Source: Gaeumannomyces sp. JS-464 (lineage: Eukaryota > Ascomycota > Sordariomycetes > Magnaporthales > Magnaporthaceae). From it: a stretch of 64,000 bases of DNA. The DNA lies in NCBI GenBank assembly GCA_002197995.1, contig NGZR01000004.1:1364001-1428000 (forward strand), in the 5' to 3' direction. Each line of letters starts with the position of its first letter. Within the stretch, counting starts at the first letter, position 1. A program made the translations under genes and the position numbers. The notes beneath the pieces are model-generated. The model searched no databases. It was given only the letters and a program-made list of their open reading frames with translations, and was not told the origin of the DNA. Of this stretch, positions 1 to 12,368 are shown one piece after another.

Positions 1-1134
1 ATCGATTTAATTTTACCATTAAGAAAGTTTTTATCGGTTTTCGTTTTTTATTTCGTACTTTTTATTCGAATAGTTTTTTTATTTTTTTAATAAAAGGAAT
101 AAATACCGTACGTTCGTTTTTTTATTCGAGTTAAACAAAACGTACGCTTATGCGATTTTTTAATGCTAAGTTTTTACTTTTTATGCCAAATGTTTATTGC
201 ATTTTATAATTTCGCACTTTTCCTAATCGAGCGTTTTAATAACGCATAGCATGAAGTGCCGTTCGTTAAGTTTAAAAATTGCGGTAAATTTGCCGATCCG
301 GGTTAATTTTACCGTGGCAATTAAAATGTTAAACGGGGCTTAATTTTAAAATCGCTTTTTAACTTTTATATGAAAAATTCGTATTTAAATTTAGATTGTA
401 AATAAAATTTGCACTTTTTATAAATACATTTTATTTAAAAAAAGTGCAAATGTTTACAATGTTTTATATTAACGCTAGGGTAGTTTTTAAAATTTAGCGT
501 AGCTTTTTTTAACTTTTTTACGTTATTGGACTGGTAGTTAGCGTATTTAACTTCCTGTTAATTGTTAAACTATAATAAAGGTTAACCGTTATTTCCGTCC
601 GTTAAAATAGCGTAACATAACGGTTTATTTGGGTGTTTTAAAACCCTAACGTTTTAAAAAGCATTTCGAAACGTTAAAAGGTATAAAAGCGCGTTAATCT
701 TTTTAACTTCCCGCTTTTTCGCGAATTATAAGTATAAAAGTTACGTTATTTAAACCTTTTATTTAGTTTTAAAACTCGGCTATTTCGAAATTTTAAACGT
801 TTTAATTCATTTCCGCGTTAATGTTTAAATTTCTAACTTTCGAAAAAGGTGTGTTTAGTTTAAAAGCCTTTTTAAAGCTTTTTTTTCTTTTAAATCGCTT
901 GTTAAAGTTACCCATTTTTAAGTTTAAAAACAAACGTTGCTTTCTTTTTCCAAGTTCGTAAATTTAAAGTAATACGTTGCTTGCTTTTATTATTATACTC
1001 GACTTTAATAGCTTTAAACATAGCGATACTTCGTGGTTTTTAAAAATAACATCCGGTAACCTTTTTATCGAACTAGTATATAACCACAATTTATTGTAAC
1101 AACTCGTTTAATTAAACGCCGGCCCGAATATAAT
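1..1134 (-). pseudogene. pol: Gypsy-A pol, N-terminal part only
   Basis: Positions 1-1134 mirror the post-gag region of Gypsy-B (about 4480-5620), which precedes the reverse transcriptase and should contain the protease. Stops are frequent in every frame. I could not point to an unambiguous protease DSG/DTG triad. The reverse transcriptase begins beyond the left edge. Confidence 0.6.
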
Positions 1135-2168
1135 GCTTTTTATGTCGGGCTTTTTTACGTTCGTTAAAAGTTAACTATTTAACGGTTATTATCTTGTTAA
1201 AAGCAATTTATTTTAATGTAACCGGTTTAACCGCATTTAAAACATTTCCCTTTTCGGGTTTTACTTTTACTTTTTTTTACTTTTTATTATTAATAAGCGG
1301 CTTTCGCACTAAGGTTTATTAAGTTTAAATGCGTTTTATAAGCCGTAATAAATACTATTTAACCTTTTTTTTAATTAGCTTTATTATTTTATGCTACGTT
1401 TTTAAAATTATATTTTTTTTTTCCTATTATCGTTTTTACAATTTATCGCTAATGCAAACCGCGTTTTTAACGTAATCTGTAAAAAATTCGAGGTAATATT
1501 ACTTTGCGAGTTTTTTTTACGTTTTCGCGCAATCCGTTATAAAAGTGTAATATTAACGTAACGTTATTTTAATTAAGTTTAATGCTAATTCGCTAAAAGT
1601 TTGCGGCGTATTTAACCGCGGCTTTTCGTTATTTAAAAGCTAGCAAATTTCTTTCGGCGATTTTAATTTCATTAATTATTTCGAACATTTTTTTAACCTT
1701 TTTTAAAGCTTAAAACTGGCGAAAATAATTTTAATATTTTTTTAAATACTTTTATACCTTTTAAAGTAATTGCTTTAAGTTAGTTAAAACTATTTTTTAC
1801 TTTACCGTTTAGCTTAATACAACGTAAGCGATTTTTTAGTTTTCGCTTACAATTGCTATTTGTAAAACTTAAAATAGCTTAGCATTTAGTAAAAAACGTT
1901 TTAAATTTACCGTTTTCCTTTTCGTAAAATCTAAATACGGGAATTTGTACGTTAAATTGCGATAAGTGTTTCGAAAATACTAACTTCGTAATAAATGCTT
2001 TTTTCGGCTTAACTTTTAGCGATTTCGTCCGTTATAGTTTAAAAAGGTTAGCCGTGTTAACGGCTTCGTTAAAGTTGTATTTAACACTGTTAAAGTAAAA
2101 ACCGTAGTTTTTTTTCCTTTGTAGCTTTTTACTGCTTATTATAACTACATTATTTTTCCTTTCGATAA
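1135..2168 (-). pseudogene. gag: Gypsy-A gag, degraded
   Basis: Homologous throughout to the gag of Gypsy-B, C and D. The CCHC zinc knuckle lies at 1201-1253, about 960 bp inside the LTR, exactly as in Gypsy-B. Its first cysteines survive (CFKC), but the histidine codon now reads TAC (Tyr) and the next positions carry stops, changes expected from C-to-T and G-to-A mutation. Gag of this family would form the particle and bind RNA. No functional product is possible from this copy. Confidence 0.75.
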
Positions 2169-2191
2169 AGTACTAAATAAATTAGTTAAAA

Positions 2192-2666
2192 TGTTATAAT
2201 TAAAAGTTTGCTTATAAAGTAAAGCATTTTAGGGGTGGAAAAATAATATCGCTGGTATTAAATAGAAAAACACGTAATTAAAAAGGATAATTTATTGCTT
2301 GCTTTAAAAGATGTTTAAAAAGTTAATTTAAATTAATTAATGTAAAAGTTTTAATTAAAGTTATTTAAAACAATAAAAAATCCATCCTTTTATATATTTA
2401 TTTATTTTTACTTTGTATTTTTTAAATTTATTACTTTGTTATAAATTTACAAATTTTTAAATCTTTAAATTTATCGTTTTATTACAAATTATAAAATTTT
2501 AAATTTATTACTTTATTACAAATCCACAAATTTGTTTAAGTAAGTAGTTAAGCTACGTAATTCCGCGGGAAATAAAGTAGGGCTGCTTTAAGCGCGACGC
2601 TTTTTAACGCTTTAAACTACTAGGTTTTAATCCCGCTTTTTACTTATGTTTTTAATCGTTGTAATA
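2192..2666 (-). repeat. 5' LTR of Gypsy-A
   Basis: Reads on the minus strand from a RIP-damaged TGTTAC-type end (plus-strand GTAATA at 2661-2666) to TTATAACA at 2192. It shares with the other LTRs the tatata core, the hairpin-forming AT-rich repeat units (about 2420-2540) and the terminal block. At 475 bp it is in the range of the other copies (408-488). Confidence 0.85.
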
Positions 2667-2961
2667 GGCTAGGCTAATAGGTAATAGCTAGTAGGAGTTT
2701 AAATAATGTTATTTTGTAAAATGAAAAAAAATAGGAAGGAAAAAAGTCGGCTTAATTCCGGAAGCTGTTTTTAATTATATATGCATAAAAACGGCTTAAA
2801 AGTAACTTTTAAACCTTTTACCCGTGCTATTAGCACGGAATTATAACAGTCGTAATAATATAGTTAAAATCCTATTTAAAGCGAAAGTAGTAAAGTATAA
2901 ATACGCGGACGATATAAGCATATACGTAACGGGTAACTCCCGGAAAAGTGCTTTTGCAAAG
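2667..2961 (+). pseudogene. LINE-A left fragment (reverse transcriptase around YADD) plus unassigned bases
   Basis: From about 2862 the plus strand encodes KYADDISIYVTGN, matching the LINE-B reverse transcriptase (YADDIGICVTGS) a few kb away. This is palm motif C, with both catalytic aspartates present. The fragment ends abruptly at 2961 against the 5' LTR of Gypsy-B, and the LINE resumes after that element at 10153. Bases 2667-2861 are too degraded for me to align to the LINE. A short inverted repeat around 2826-2838 is probably incidental. Confidence 0.7.
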
Positions 2962-3406
2962 TGTTATAACCAGCATGTAAACCTTAAGGTAATAAAACGA
3001 GAAAAGTTTTAAATAATGCTCCGTTTTATATTAAAACACGTAAAGTTACGTGGTTTTAAACGGGATTTATAAATTTGTAATAAAGTAATAAATTTAAACG
3101 GGATTTGTAAATTTATAACAAAGTAACAAATTTAAACGGGATTTGTGGATTTATAATAAAGTTATAAATTTAAAAAAATTATTAAAAAAAGCAGTGTATA
3201 TATAAAAAATGAATTTCCTATTAATACAAATAGTTTTAATTAAAGTTTTAGCATTAGTTAATTTAAGTTAACTTTTAAGCATTTTGTAAAGCAAGTAATT
3301 AAATTATCCTTTTAAATTACGTGTTTTTTTATTTACTAGCTTTAACCATATTATCCTTTTTACCTTCGAAATGCTTTACTTTAAAAGCAAACCTTTAATT
3401 ATAACA
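2962..3406 (+). repeat. 5' LTR of Gypsy-B
   Basis: Begins TGTTATAACC (RIP form of TGTTACGACC) and ends TTATAACA. It has three copies of the about 39-bp hairpin unit (about 3060-3175) and a tatataaa core promoter near 3199. It is followed directly by the gag leader. Confidence 0.9.
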
Positions 3407-3429
3407 TTTTAAATAATTTTTTTTAATAC

Positions 3430-4470
3430 TTTATTAAAAAAAATAGCGCAATTATAATAAATAACAGCAAGTTTAAAAAGGAAAATACTACGGTTTTTAC
3501 TTTTAACAATATTAAATACAATTTGGAAAAAGCTATTAATACGGCCAACCTTTTTAAACTTATAACGGATAAAATCCTTAAAAGTTAAACCGAAATAAAG
3601 CAATTTATTGCGAAGTTAATATCTTTTAAAGCATTTATCGTAATTTAAACGTATAAATTTTCGTTTCCGAACTTTTACGAAAGGGAAACCGGTAAATTTA
3701 AAACGTTTTTTACCAAATGCAAAAGCTATTTTAAGTTTTACAAATAGCAGTTCGTAAGCGAAAAGTAAAACGTCGTATACGTTATTACCAAATTAAACGG
3801 CAAAGTAAAAAAATGGTTTTAATTAATTTAAAGCAATTACTTTAAAAATATAAAAATAGCTAAAAAGCTATTAAAATTATTTTCGCTAATTTCGAAACCT
3901 TTGAAAAAAAAGTTAAAAAAGTGTTCGAAATAATCGACGAAACCCGAATCGCTAAAAGAAATTTGCTAGCTTTTAAATAGCGAAAGCTTGCAATTAAATA
4001 CGCCGTAAACTTTTAACAAATTAGCATTAAGTTCGATTAAAACAACGTTACGTTAATTTTGCACTTTTATAATAGATTGCGTAAAAACGTAAAAAATACA
4101 CTCGCGAAGTAAAATCGCCCGGAGCTTTTTACGAACTACGTTAAAAATACGGTCCGCATTAGCGATAAACTATACGAACGGTAATAAAAAAAAATATAAT
4201 TTTAAAAATGCGGTATAAAATAATAAAACTAATTAAAAAAAAGCTAAATAGCAACTTATTACGGTTTACAAAACGCATTTAAACTTTATAAATTTTATTG
4301 CGGGAGCCGCTTATTAATAGTAAAAGTAGTAAAAAAAAGCAAAAGTAAAACCCGAAAAACGAAAAGTGTTTTAAATGCGGTTAAACCGGCCACATTAAAG
4401 CAAACTGCTTTTAACGGGATAATAACCGCTAAGTAATTAACTTTTAACGAACGTAAAAAAGCCCGATATA
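3430..4470 (+). pseudogene. gag: Gypsy-B gag, degraded
   Basis: Retrotransposon gag with a CCHC zinc knuckle at 4366-4408: CFKC, then GHIKANC, giving C-X2-C-X4-H-X4-C with one in-frame TAA inside. The upstream part contains the conserved FKTFFTKCKSYFKFY block typical of fungal chromovirus gag, and an LILHFYNGLR block near its C-terminus. No intact ATG-led frame survives. The start is placed by alignment with the same region in Gypsy-C, about 25-50 bp inside the LTR. Confidence 0.8.
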
Positions 4471-4479
4471 AAAAGGATT

Positions 4480-7400
4480 ATGTTTTAAGTTAACGTTTAA
4501 CTGGATATATTAATACGACGAATTATATGTTATATACTAATTCGATAAAAGAATTACCGAATGGTAGTTTCGAAAACTTTAAAACGTTTGCATATTTAAA
4601 GTTACGAGGTTTAAATATAATAGCGAAAGCGAATAACGCGTTATTTTCGAATTTACGAATTTAAAAAAAAAAAACGACGCCGTATTTTACGGGGCTAAAA
4701 AAAAGCAATTTTAACTAGCGATGTAAAAAAAAGCGGGGTTTAATAAAAAAAGCTTTTAAATTAAACCCATTTTTTTTCGCAAACTTAAAAATTTAAATAA
4801 CGACGTTAAATAAACCGAAACGGTTAAAACTTTAAAACGGCCGAATTTTAAAAATAAGCAAAGTTAAAACGCGAAACTTTTATACTTATAATTCGCGAAA
4901 ACTAAACAAATTGGAAAAGCTAACGCGTTTTTACGCTTTTCGATATTTCGAAATGTTTTTAAAACGTTAAAGTTTTAAAATACCCAAATAGCCCGTTATA
5001 CCACGCTACCCCGGTAAACGAAAATAATAACTAAGTTTTATCGTAATTTAACGATTAATAAAAAGTTAAATACGTTAATTACCGGTTTAATAACGTAAGC
5101 GAGTTAAAAAGCGTTGCGTTAAAACTTAAAAATTACTTTAACGTTAATTTAAAACATTTTAAACATTTGCATTTGTTTTAAGCAAAATGCATTTATAAAA
5201 AGTGCAAATTTTATTTACAATTTAAATTTAAATACGATTTTTTCCCGCGGAAATTAAAAAGCGAGCTTAAAATTAAACCCCGTTTAACATTTTAATTACT
5301 ACGGTAGGAATTAACCCGGATCGGTAAATTTACCGCAATTTTTAAACCTAGCAAATAGCATTTAATATTATGCGTTATTAGGACGTTCGATTAAAAAAAG
5401 TGCGAAATTATAAAATGTAAAAAACATATAGCATAAAAAGCGAAAGTTTAATATTAAGGGATTACGCGAACGTATATACCGTTTAATTTAAATAAAAGGA
5501 TAAACGTACGGTATTCGTTCTTTTTATTAAAAAATTAAAAAAACCACTCGAGTAAAAAGCACGAAATGAAAAACGAAAATTAATAAAAACTTTCGCAATG
5601 GTAAAATCGAATTAACCGTACAATTTATTAACGTTCCGAATAAAATATTAAGGAAAAAAAGTTACGGTAATAATTAATTGCAAAATATAAAGCGATTATA
5701 TATCGCTATAAACGGTTAAACGGTATAAAATTTTTACGAATTAAAAACGTTAACCGTATTAATTAAAAACGGTCGAAAAAATATTTATCGCTTATAATAA
5801 AAAATAAATTAATTAAAAATACGATTAATAATATTACGCATTTAAAATAAAAAAATCGGTATTATTATATTAAACAAGTTAAATATAAAAAAAAAAACGT
5901 TATTTTAAAATCCTTTAAATTAAAAAAAAATTTACAAATAAATTAAACTACCGGTTAAATTTAAAAGGAAAAGTTATAAATAATTAAAACGATTTACTAA
6001 TTACGAATTTTAAACCGTAAATATAAAAAATAACGAAAAAAGGTTATAACGGTAATAAAATTTAGCAATTTACTTTCGCATTTAGTATTAACAAATACAC
6101 GATTATTTAAAATGGAAAGCGATTAAAATAATTAAACTAATATTAAAAAACGGCTCGTAAATGTTTTAAAAAAATATTACAAATATAAAAAGTTGTTTTG
6201 GAAAAACTTAAAAACGGTGCTTTTTAACTATAAACCGTTCGATTTTAAAATTAAGCTTAAATTAAAATATAATTTAGGTATTAAAAATTGTATTAATTTA
6301 GCTTTTAATAATAAAGTGTTAAAAAACTAAGTAAAAAAAAACTTACGAAAGGGATATATTAAACCTTTCGGTTTTTTAGTAAAATACGGGATTTTATAAA
6401 AAAAAAACGGGACGAAGCGAATATGTATCGATTACCGCTTATTTAACGGAGTTACGATTAAAAATCCGGTATTTTTTGCTTTTTATCGATAAATTACGAA
6501 ATAAACTTAATAAAACCTAGTATTTTACGGCTTTACATTTACAAAAAGCTTATAATTTAATACGGATTAAAAAAGGTTAAAAATGGTTAACGGCTTTTAA
6601 AATAAGGTTTAAATGCTACAAGTTTTTAATAATAACCTTTAGTTTTTTTAACGCATTAACCACGTTTTAAAAAATAATTAACCATATATTACGAAAGTAT
6701 TTCGACGTTTTCGTTTTCGCATATTTAAATAACATTTTATTTTTTTCGAAAACGATGGAAAAGTATAAGCAGCACGTATATAAAATGCTTTAAAAATTGT
6801 TTAATGCAAAACTTTTTATTAAATTAGAAAAATGCGAATAGCATATATAAAAAGTCGCTTTTTAAGGTTTGTAATTATATTAAAACAAATTTGTATAAAC
6901 TTTAAAAAAGTCGACGAAATTAAAAAGTGGTTTATATTTAAAAACGTTACGAAAGTACAAGGGTTTTTAAAATTTTTAAACTTTTACAAACGGTTTATCC
7001 GTAATTATCGCAAAATCGCTATATTATTTATAAAGCCTATTAAAAATAACCACTAATCCTATTAAAAAAGGTAAAAATAAAAAGCTTTTACATAATTACG
7101 AAACGCTGTAATAAAAAAACTAGTGTTAGCATTTTTAAACTTAAAAAAACCTTTTAAAGTTAAATTCAACGCGTTAAATTACGTGATCGGCGGCTAACTT
7201 AAACAGCGGGACGATTAAAAACGGTTATACTTTTATGCATTCCTTTTTTAAAAAATAAATAAACTTAAATTAAATTACTAAATCCACGATAAAAAAACAT
7301 TTAACAATTATTCGAGCATTTAAAAAGTAGCGATTACACTTTTATAAAGCTAAACATTAAATTATAATATATGTAAACTATAAAAACTTAATACACTTTA

Positions 7401-8890
7401 CTATTAGCAAAAACCTAAATAATCGATAAATTTATTAAAACCAATTTTTGCAAAATTATAATATCCGGATTAAATACTGGAAAAGGTTAAAAAACGGTTA
7501 AACGGATGTTTTAAACGGACGACCGGATTACTAGGTCGTAATATTTAAAAAAACACGAGTAATTTTAGCGAAAAAACTAAACGGATTTTTAATTTTAACA
7601 TAAAAAATACTTGTTAAAACGGTCCGATAAGGAAAAGTTTAAAACTTAAAAAAAATTTAACAAATTTATAACTAAATAATATACGGTTATTAAAACGTAA
7701 TTAAAACATAAAAACGGTTATAATAATATTACGAGTTTGTAAAAATTTAAGCCAAAATATAAAACGTAATAAAAAATTAGGAAAGTTATGCTAAAAACAA
7801 AGCTAGCAAATATAAACAGTATAAGCTTTTGCAACTTTTGCTAACATTTAACGAGGTATAGTAAAAAGTTTTTATGAACTTCGTTATTAAACTTTTTTAA
7901 TTTAAAAAAACGATAACTGGAATTAAATACGATAATATATTAATAATAATAGATAAACTTACTAAATACGCTTTATTTTTACCGTATAAAAAAAGCAGTA
8001 ACGTTATTAAATTAACGTACGTTTTTTTTAAGCACGTAATAGCGGAATACGGCACGCCGAACCGTTTAATTGCGAATAAAAATAAGCTATTTACGAGCAA
8101 GTTTTAAAAAAGGCTTACGGTTTTATTAAAAGCTAAACATTTTTTATTTACGGCTTACCACTTTTAAATAAATGGATAAATAAAATAAACGAATTAAATT
8201 ATAAAGCAATATTTACGTTATTACGTTAATTATAAACAAAATAACTAGGTATAACTACTTTTTATAACCCAGTTCTTTTATAACAATTTAATTTATAAAA
8301 GTACGGGAAAAACACCTTTTTATACAAATTACGGGTTTACGCTTACGGCGTATAAAAAACTTAAAGCAAAAAAGCATGCTTTAATAGCGGAAATATAAAT
8401 AACGGAATTTACTAAACTATATAAACACTTTTAAATAAAGCTAAAAAAGCTACGGCACCGTATAGCAATTTAAACAAATAAAAAAAATTGAAAAACCAAC
8501 TTTTAAAAAAGGAAAAAGCGTTTATTTTTTTTAACGAAATATTAAAATAAAACGACCGAGCGATAAATTAAACTATAAAAAATTGGGACCTTTTAAAATG
8601 CTAAAAAAAGTTTCGAACGTAAATTATAAATTTTAACTACTACCGATTATAAAATCCCACCAGGTTTTTTACGTTTTCTTTTTTAAATTAATGCTATTAA
8701 GCTTTAAAAACCATAAGTTAATAAAAATCGATGCAAAATAAAAGTACGAAATTAAAATTTTTTTAAATTATAAGCCGAAAAGCAATTTTAAAAAGTACTT
8801 AATTAAGTGGAAAAAGTACGGCTACGAGAAAAACACGTGGGAAAAAAAAACTAACCTTATAAACTGTTAAAAAAAACTTTAATAAAATAC
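4480..8890 (+). pseudogene. pol: Gypsy-B pol polyprotein, degraded
   Basis: Domains follow the Ty3/Gypsy order. The protease/linker spans about 4480-6300. The reverse transcriptase spans about 6300-7050, with the catalytic YLDD now YLNN (6722-6733), each Asp-to-Asn change being one G-to-A. RNase H covers about 7130-7450. The integrase core has the first Asp near 7950 (ILIIIDKLTKYALF), the second near 8075 (NRLIANKNKLF) and a TDGQTERTNQ-like E region near 8170. A chromodomain sits at about 8735-8870 (YLIKWKKYGYEKNTWE). That last domain marks a chromovirus, which targets histone-marked chromatin. Dozens of TAA/TAG codons interrupt it. Confidence 0.88.
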
Positions 8891-8930
8891 CGGCAAAAGC
8901 GTTTACAAAAAGGTTAGCGAAAAAAAAGCT

Positions 8931-8967
8931 TTAAAAAAAGTTTAACATTGTTAAACTTTTTTTTTAA
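8931..8967. terminator. AT-rich hairpin between pol and the antisense ORF of Gypsy-B
   Basis: Arms 8931-8945 (TTAAAAAAAGTTTAA) and 8951-8967 are complementary with a 5-base loop. Equivalent hairpins with different stem sequences sit at the same place in Gypsy-C and Gypsy-D. A two-way terminator or processing signal for two convergent transcripts is an inference. Confidence 0.4.
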
Positions 8968-8969
8968 AT

Positions 8970-9039
8970 AATCGTGCTAAAATTCGAACTCGAAACCTCG
9001 GCAAAAAGATTAAAACCACGCTTAATGCGTTACAAAACG
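8970..9039 (-). other. tRNA-derived segment, damaged (Gypsy-B)
   Basis: Matches the better preserved segment at 32691-32762 in Gypsy-C. On the minus strand it keeps the order D-arm-like block, GCCGAGG, T-arm. The B-box equivalent reads GAGTTCGAATTTTAG, so it is no longer a good Pol III promoter. It is an inherited part of the element rather than a gene. Confidence 0.5.
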
Positions 9040-9069
9040 TAAAAAAAGTTATTAAAAAATATCGCAATT

Positions 9070-9600
9070 TACCGCGGTTAAAAAAAACAAACAAGTTTAA
9101 GTTAAAATTAACTTTAAACGCTTGCTAGTTAAGAAAAACGGCAAAAGCTACGAAAGGTTTAAATTGCAAAGCAGCTTAGCGAGCTTCCCGGTCGCCTTTT
9201 CCCGCTTAACACGCTTTAATTCCTTTACCAAGTTAATACCACGGCGTACCGTACGCATTATTTTTTTTAATTATATCCGTTTTAATTTCCGAAAACGAAA
9301 AACCTTTTCCTCCGCTTTTTTTAATTCGGCTTTAAATTTAAAATGCTATATTATAATATTTTAAAATTTTACGACCGAAAGTTTTAAAATGTCGCATTTT
9401 AATTAGTTAATTCGAAAGCATTTTATATAACGGGACGAGTTTTTAAAAAAGCTTTACATTTTTCGCGCTTTAAAACCTCGTAACAGTAAAAGCAAAACGG
9501 TATTTCGAAAGGATAAAAAAAGATAATCGTTAAAAGCTTTTTATAACTAATGGTTTTTTTCGCGAAAAAACGTTTCCGCATTTAACCGGACATTTTATTA
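9070..9600 (-). pseudogene. Antisense ORF of Gypsy-B: Cys-rich, basic coiled-coil protein
   Basis: Minus-strand reading, opposite to pol. An N-terminal block has IPFCFYCYEVLKREKCKAF (about 9440-9510), followed by a Lys/Glu-rich helix KAELKKAEEKVFRFRK and then RTVRRGINLVKELKRVKREK. The same protein can be read in Gypsy-C, D and E in the same place, which argues that it was a real gene in the ancestral element. The Cys pattern suggests a zinc-binding finger and the heptad-like region a coiled coil. Several stops interrupt it. Its function is unknown; a regulator or RNA-binding accessory is a guess. Confidence 0.6.
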
Positions 9601-9708
9601 AAATAAAAAAGGGATAAAAGTTAGTAAAAAAGAAAAGTATTTATTATTAACAAAAAGCGGGGCGATAAAACGTGGTTAAAAGGATTTGGCTTAAAAGGGA
9701 AAACCTAA

Positions 9709-10152
9709 TATTATAACCAATATGTAAGCTTTAAAGTAATAAAACGGGAAGGGCTTTAAATAATGCTCCGCTTTACATTAAAACACGTGAAATTACGTGG
9801 TTTTAAACGGGATTTGTGGATTTGTAATAAAGCACTAAATCCAAGCGGGATTTATGGATTTATAATAAAGTAATAAATCTAAACGGGATTTGTAAATTTA
9901 TAGCAAAGCTATAAATTTAAAAAACTATTAAAAAAAGCAGTGTATATATAAAAAATGGATTTCCTAATAACCCAAGTAATTTTAACTAAGGTTTCGGCAT
10001 TAGTTAATTTAAGTTAGCTTTTAGGCATTTTTTAAAGTAAGTAATTAAATTGTCTTTTTAAATTACGTGTTCTTTTGTTTACTAGCTTTAGCGATACTGT
10101 CCTTTCCACCCCCGAGGTGCTTTACTTTAAAAGCAAACCCTTAATTGTAACA
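9709..10152 (+). repeat. 3' LTR of Gypsy-B
   Basis: Begins TATTATAACC and ends AATTGTAACA. Same subtype as the 5' LTR, with three hairpin units (about 9817-9925) and TATA core gtatataaaa. The last 100 bp are hardly RIP-damaged compared with the 5' LTR. Confidence 0.9.
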
Positions 10153-12368
10153 AATATTAGCATTTGCGTAACGGGCAGCTCCGCGGAGGAGTGCTCCCGC
10201 AAAGCAAGGGCAACGGTAATGGAAATCCTGCGTTAGGGTAAAACTAACCGCGTTGCTTTTAACCCGGGAAAGTGCGAGCTTATGCACTTTTCCAGGCGGA
10301 AAAACCCTACAACCCCGGCGGTTACGGCGGAAAGCCTTACCATACGCCAAGTTATAGGAAGCTTTAGAAACCCTGCTACTTTACGTTGGTTAGGCGTTTT
10401 TTTCAACCAAAGACTTAATTTCGGGCCACACGTTAATAACAGGGTTGCAAAAGCTTAAAGCGCTGCCAACCACTTCCGGAGGCTTACCTATTTAGTGGGA
10501 GGGTTACCGGCGCACTCGGTGTTTAAAGCCGTTATAACAGTCGTTATTCCTACGGCTTTATATGGGGCCGAGGTGCGGTATAAAAGCATAACTAAACTAC
10601 ACCCGTACAAGCCAGCACAATACCAGCGCAACTTTTAAAACCACTTAATCGAACGGGTGGATACAGCTTTAACCGCGTCCTTCCGGGCAGTTGTGCCTGC
10701 TTGGAAAACTATACCGGTTAGCGCTTTACATTACGAATCCGGCATCCCAGGCGCCCAAACGCTTTTAAAACAAGCCCGCCTCCGTTTTACGGCCTGTATT
10801 AATACGGTTTTAAAAAATCACCTTTTAGCCGCAGCGGCTAAGCCAATTTTTAACGCCCGAAGGCCCAAAGCGGGCCTCCCCGGCAAGCTTACAACCCAGC
10901 TGCAAAGGACAGCTAAACTCCTTCCGGCTTGCACCCGGCCTACCCACCTCCTTTACCAATATACAGGGCTTACAATAGCTATAAAAAACAAGCCGGCAAC
11001 CGCTAAAGCATTTTTGGCGTGGCTTAACACCTTCCCACTTACGGACGTTATAATATATAGCGACGGATCCAAAGCGGAGGACGGGGCAATCGGATACGGC
11101 TGGGCGATATATTAAAGCGGCTAACGCAAAAACTCCGGGCATGGCAAGCTGGCGCACCCTGCTAAAATTTTCGACGGCGAGGCGGAAGGGGCCCGAATGG
11201 GCCTCCGTAAAGCCGTTCGGAGCTTTCCTAACAGCACCTACCACTTATGCCTTAATAATACATTAGCGGCTAACGGCTTTTTAAGCACGGCCTTTAATAG
11301 TTTACAAAGGGCGTTTAAAAAGGTACATTACCAAATGGATAAACACCAGGTACATGTTTGATAATTTCCGGGCCATATGGGAATCCCTGGGAACGAGGAG
11401 GCCGATACCGAAGCAAAATCAAGCACGGCATTACCTATCCCCCAGCACTTTAAGCTAACAATGGCCGGAGTAAAAGCGTTAGCCCGGAAAAAGGCCCGGG
11501 ACGCCTAAAACGCGTGGTTCGAAGCTAACCTACCGGCACGGTATAAAGCTATAAAATTACCGCCAACCCCGCGGCATATACCCGAAGCTTTACAACTGCA
11601 CCGGAAGGTATTACAGCGGCTAATAGCCACACGCACAGGGCACGGCGATTTCGATTGGCACCGCCGCAAATTTAACCACGATAATAATAACCCGTGCCAG
11701 TGCGGGAGAAACAAGTCACCCTCCCACCCTGCATTTTGCAAGCTGGCTAGGGTAACGGAAAACAAATGGCCTATAGCAAACCCCGTCCCGGTTTTCGATA
11801 AGCCCGGGTACTGGAAACGGCTGCTGCAAATGCCTTTCCTTTTTGCCTCGTTCGTCGAAGCTACCAAATACTACACTATCGCTGGGCGGTAATAACAAGC
11901 CTACAAGCTTGCATATAAACTCCTTTTTTTTTTTTTTTTTTTCCCTTTTGCCTTTGTTACTTTTCTTTTCCACTTATTACCTTTTTTTTGCTATAACCAA
12001 ATTAACAGTAAGCTTGTTAATCCTTCGCAACCCCGGCCGGGCCCAAGGGTAATCCTAAAAACCCCCCGCCCAAACCCGGCCCTACCCCTTTTTTGGCACT
12101 TTGCCGGCCGACCGCATTACTACCACCCGCAGCGCTTATAACGCCCCGGCGTTTTTACGCCCTATTGCCGATTCCCCGCTCACCAACAAGGAGCGCCGGA
12201 ACGCGGCCCGACCTCCGTGTGCCTTCGCGTTTAATTTTGTTAGCCGCCTTAATAGCAACATATAGCTTAATGTTAAGCTTAGGTAGCGCTAGCACGTCGT
12301 ATGCCCCCTGGGAGGCAGGGACTGGTAAATCCCGACATACCGACGTTAAATATACTTACTCACTTACT
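10153..12368 (+). pseudogene. LINE-A right part: end of RT, RNase H, zinc finger and 3' UTR
   Basis: Resumes at reverse transcriptase motif C (ISICVTGS, 10155-10180) and continues through the thumb and connection. RNase H follows at about 11040-11450: first Asp in YSDGSKAEDGA near 11060, GEAEGARMG near 11180, GNEEADTEAK near 11390. A Cys/His finger comes next (PCQCGRNKSPSHP near 11700), then a 3' UTR from about 11835 with a 19-T run (11924-11942). It ends in CTTACTCACTTACT at about 12355-12368, an ACTC-type tail. The longest open piece is 10657-11115. Damage is moderate: a few TAA/TAG codons instead of W, Q or R. Tad1/I-clade elements with RNase H are the best match. Confidence 0.85.

Larger units (their letters stand above)
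1..2666 (-). mobile_element. Gypsy-A: 5' part of a RIP-degraded Ty3/Gypsy chromovirus, cut by window edge
   Basis: The reverse complement of this stretch is a second copy of 3400-5620 in Gypsy-B, so it belongs to the same family and lies head to head with it. It holds a 5' LTR (2192-2666), gag (about 1135-2168) and the start of pol (1-1130). The rest of pol and the 3' LTR lie left of the window. In-frame stops are dense and mostly TAA/TAG, as RIP produces. The target duplication cannot be tested; the five bases outside the LTR are GGCTA (2667-2671). Confidence 0.9.
2962..10152 (+). mobile_element. Gypsy-B: full-length RIP-degraded chromovirus inserted in LINE-A
   Basis: Two LTRs of 445 and 444 bp enclose gag, pol (protease, RT, RNase H, integrase, chromodomain), a hairpin, a tRNA-like segment and an antisense ORF. 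Total length is 7,191 bp. LINE reverse transcriptase sequence lies on both sides. The usual 5-bp target duplication is absent: CAAAG on the left, AATAT on the right. Instead the two LINE flanks overlap by about 52 bp (see findings). All ORFs are broken, so it could only move with help, if at all. Confidence 0.93.

Noticed and set aside
7897..8100. Minus-strand open frame repeated at 31394-31597 and 43847-44050 (MLxNSLFLFxIKRFGVP..)
   Set aside because: Conserved in three Gypsy copies but exactly antisense to the integrase core; its conservation is explained by pol, and RIP stops fall mostly on the sense strand.
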